Assembly (NCBI GenBank): GCA_022615295.1
Contig: JAKEHF010000052.1
Location: forward strand, 1-6,091
Direction of reading: 5' to 3'
Length of the DNA stretch: 6,091 bases
Origin: Actinomycetota bacterium
Lineage (GTDB): Bacteria > Actinomycetota > Acidimicrobiia > Spongiisociales > ZC4RG35
The translations under genes and the position numbers were made by a program. The notes below the pieces were generated by a model. The model was given only the letters and a program-made list of their open reading frames with translations. It was not told the origin of the DNA and searched no databases. Below are positions 5,652-6,091 of this stretch, piece by piece (position 1 is the first letter of the stretch; the number at the start of each line of letters is the position of its first letter).

Positions 5652-6091
5652 ATGCTGATCGAGGTCTATCCGGACAGCGCGCGGCTCACCCGAGGGGTGG
5701 CCAGCCGTCTGGCCGCGGTGGTGACCGGCGGTGACGGAAGGGTGACCCTGGGGCTGGCCGGGGGAGGCACGCCGGCTCCTGTCTACCGCGCCCTGGCGGC
5801 GATGGGCCTCGACTGGGGCCAGACCGACCTGTGGCTCTCCGACGAGCGGTGGGTGCCCCCCGACGACGAGAGGTCCAACGGGAGGATGGTCGACGAGACA
5901 CTGGCGGGGCCGGTCGGGGCCAGACTGCACAGACCGCCGTGGAACCCGGACCTCGAGGCCTCCGACGCCGCCGCCCACTATGAGTCGGTCATCCGCTCCC
6001 TGCATCACGATCACCGGCCGGACCTGGTGCATCTCGGTCTTGGCGCCGACGGCCACACCGCATCCTTGTTCCCGGGGACACCGGCGCTCGA
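5652..6091 (+). CDS. pgl: 6-phosphogluconolactonase, 3' end outside window
   Basis: This gene hydrolyses 6-phosphoglucono-1,5-lactone to 6-phosphogluconate, the second step of the oxidative pentose phosphate pathway, in the cytosol. The reading frame is open from ATG 5652 to the window edge, giving 146 codons of a family usually about 230-260 residues long, so the C-terminal third is missing. Family motifs appear in the right order: LAGGGTP at residues 35-41 (the phosphate-binding GGSTP-type loop), DERWVP at 64-69, RSN at 74-76, and GLGADGHTASLFPG at 129-142, which carries the conserved Asp and His of the active site. No Shine-Dalgarno sequence precedes the ATG, and a TANNNT hexamer ends seven bases before it, so a leaderless transcript is possible. 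It is divergent from the hydrolase gene. The usual partners zwf, opcA or tal may follow beyond the edge. The family call is secure. Confidence 0.95.
   Translation, partial: MLIEVYPDSARLTRGVASRLAAVVTGGDGRVTLGLAGGGTPAPVYRALAAMGLDWGQTDLWLSDERWVPPDDERSNGRMVDETLAGPVGARLHRPPWNPDLEASDAAAHYESVIRSLHHDHRPDLVHLGLGADGHTASLFPGTPAL

Noticed and set aside
5547..6056. Minus-strand open frame of 169 codons antisense to pgl
   Set aside because: The plus strand carries clear 6-phosphogluconolactonase motifs; the antisense product is low-complexity and crosses into the hydrolase gene in another frame.

Overview
The window is GC-rich bacterial chromosome, roughly two-thirds G+C by eye. It holds eight protein genes and no RNA gene, insertion sequence or CRISPR array that I can see. 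Gene content suggests an actinobacterial-type genome: L25/Ctc with an acidic tail beside Pth, a Pth resembling the mycobacterial enzyme, frequent GTG/TTG starts and weak Shine-Dalgarno sites. A deep-branching class such as Acidimicrobiia is possible, but this is inference and the window has no taxonomic marker.

Layout from right to left. At the right edge a plus-strand gene starts at 5652 and runs off the window; it encodes 6-phosphogluconolactonase. Divergent from it, with as little as 38 bp between starts, is a minus-strand train of seven genes that reads to the left edge: an alpha/beta hydrolase (5613-4927), ribosomal protein L25/Ctc (4893-4228), peptidyl-tRNA hydrolase (4214-3657), glycerol kinase (3664-2174), phosphatidylglycerophosphate synthase (2140-1571), an NAD(P)-dependent epimerase/reductase (1574-603) and an RraB-domain protein (588-145). 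Gaps are 33, 13, -8, 33, -4 and 14 nt, so the seven could be one operon. A candidate internal promoter sits just upstream of L25, at the hydrolase stop codon. The last 144 bases hold no convincing gene, only two GC hairpins.

How the genes may work together. L25/Ctc (5S rRNA binding) and Pth (peptidyl-tRNA recycling) are a classic translation pair. GlpK makes sn-glycerol 3-phosphate, and PgsA uses that compound as acceptor for CDP-diacylglycerol to start phosphatidylglycerol synthesis, so the middle of the operon links glycerol activation to membrane lipid synthesis. The epimerase is translationally overlapped with pgsA and may act on a lipid or sugar head group, but its substrate is unknown. 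The RraB-like protein at the end may bind an RNase or another partner.

I see no sign of a new multi-gene defence or mobile system. The items most worth a second look are the glpK-pgsA-epimerase-rraB arrangement, the inverted repeat over the candidate L25 promoter, the stop-codon hairpin between L25 and Pth, the altered GLRNPG motif of Pth, and the loss of known regulatory residues in GlpK.
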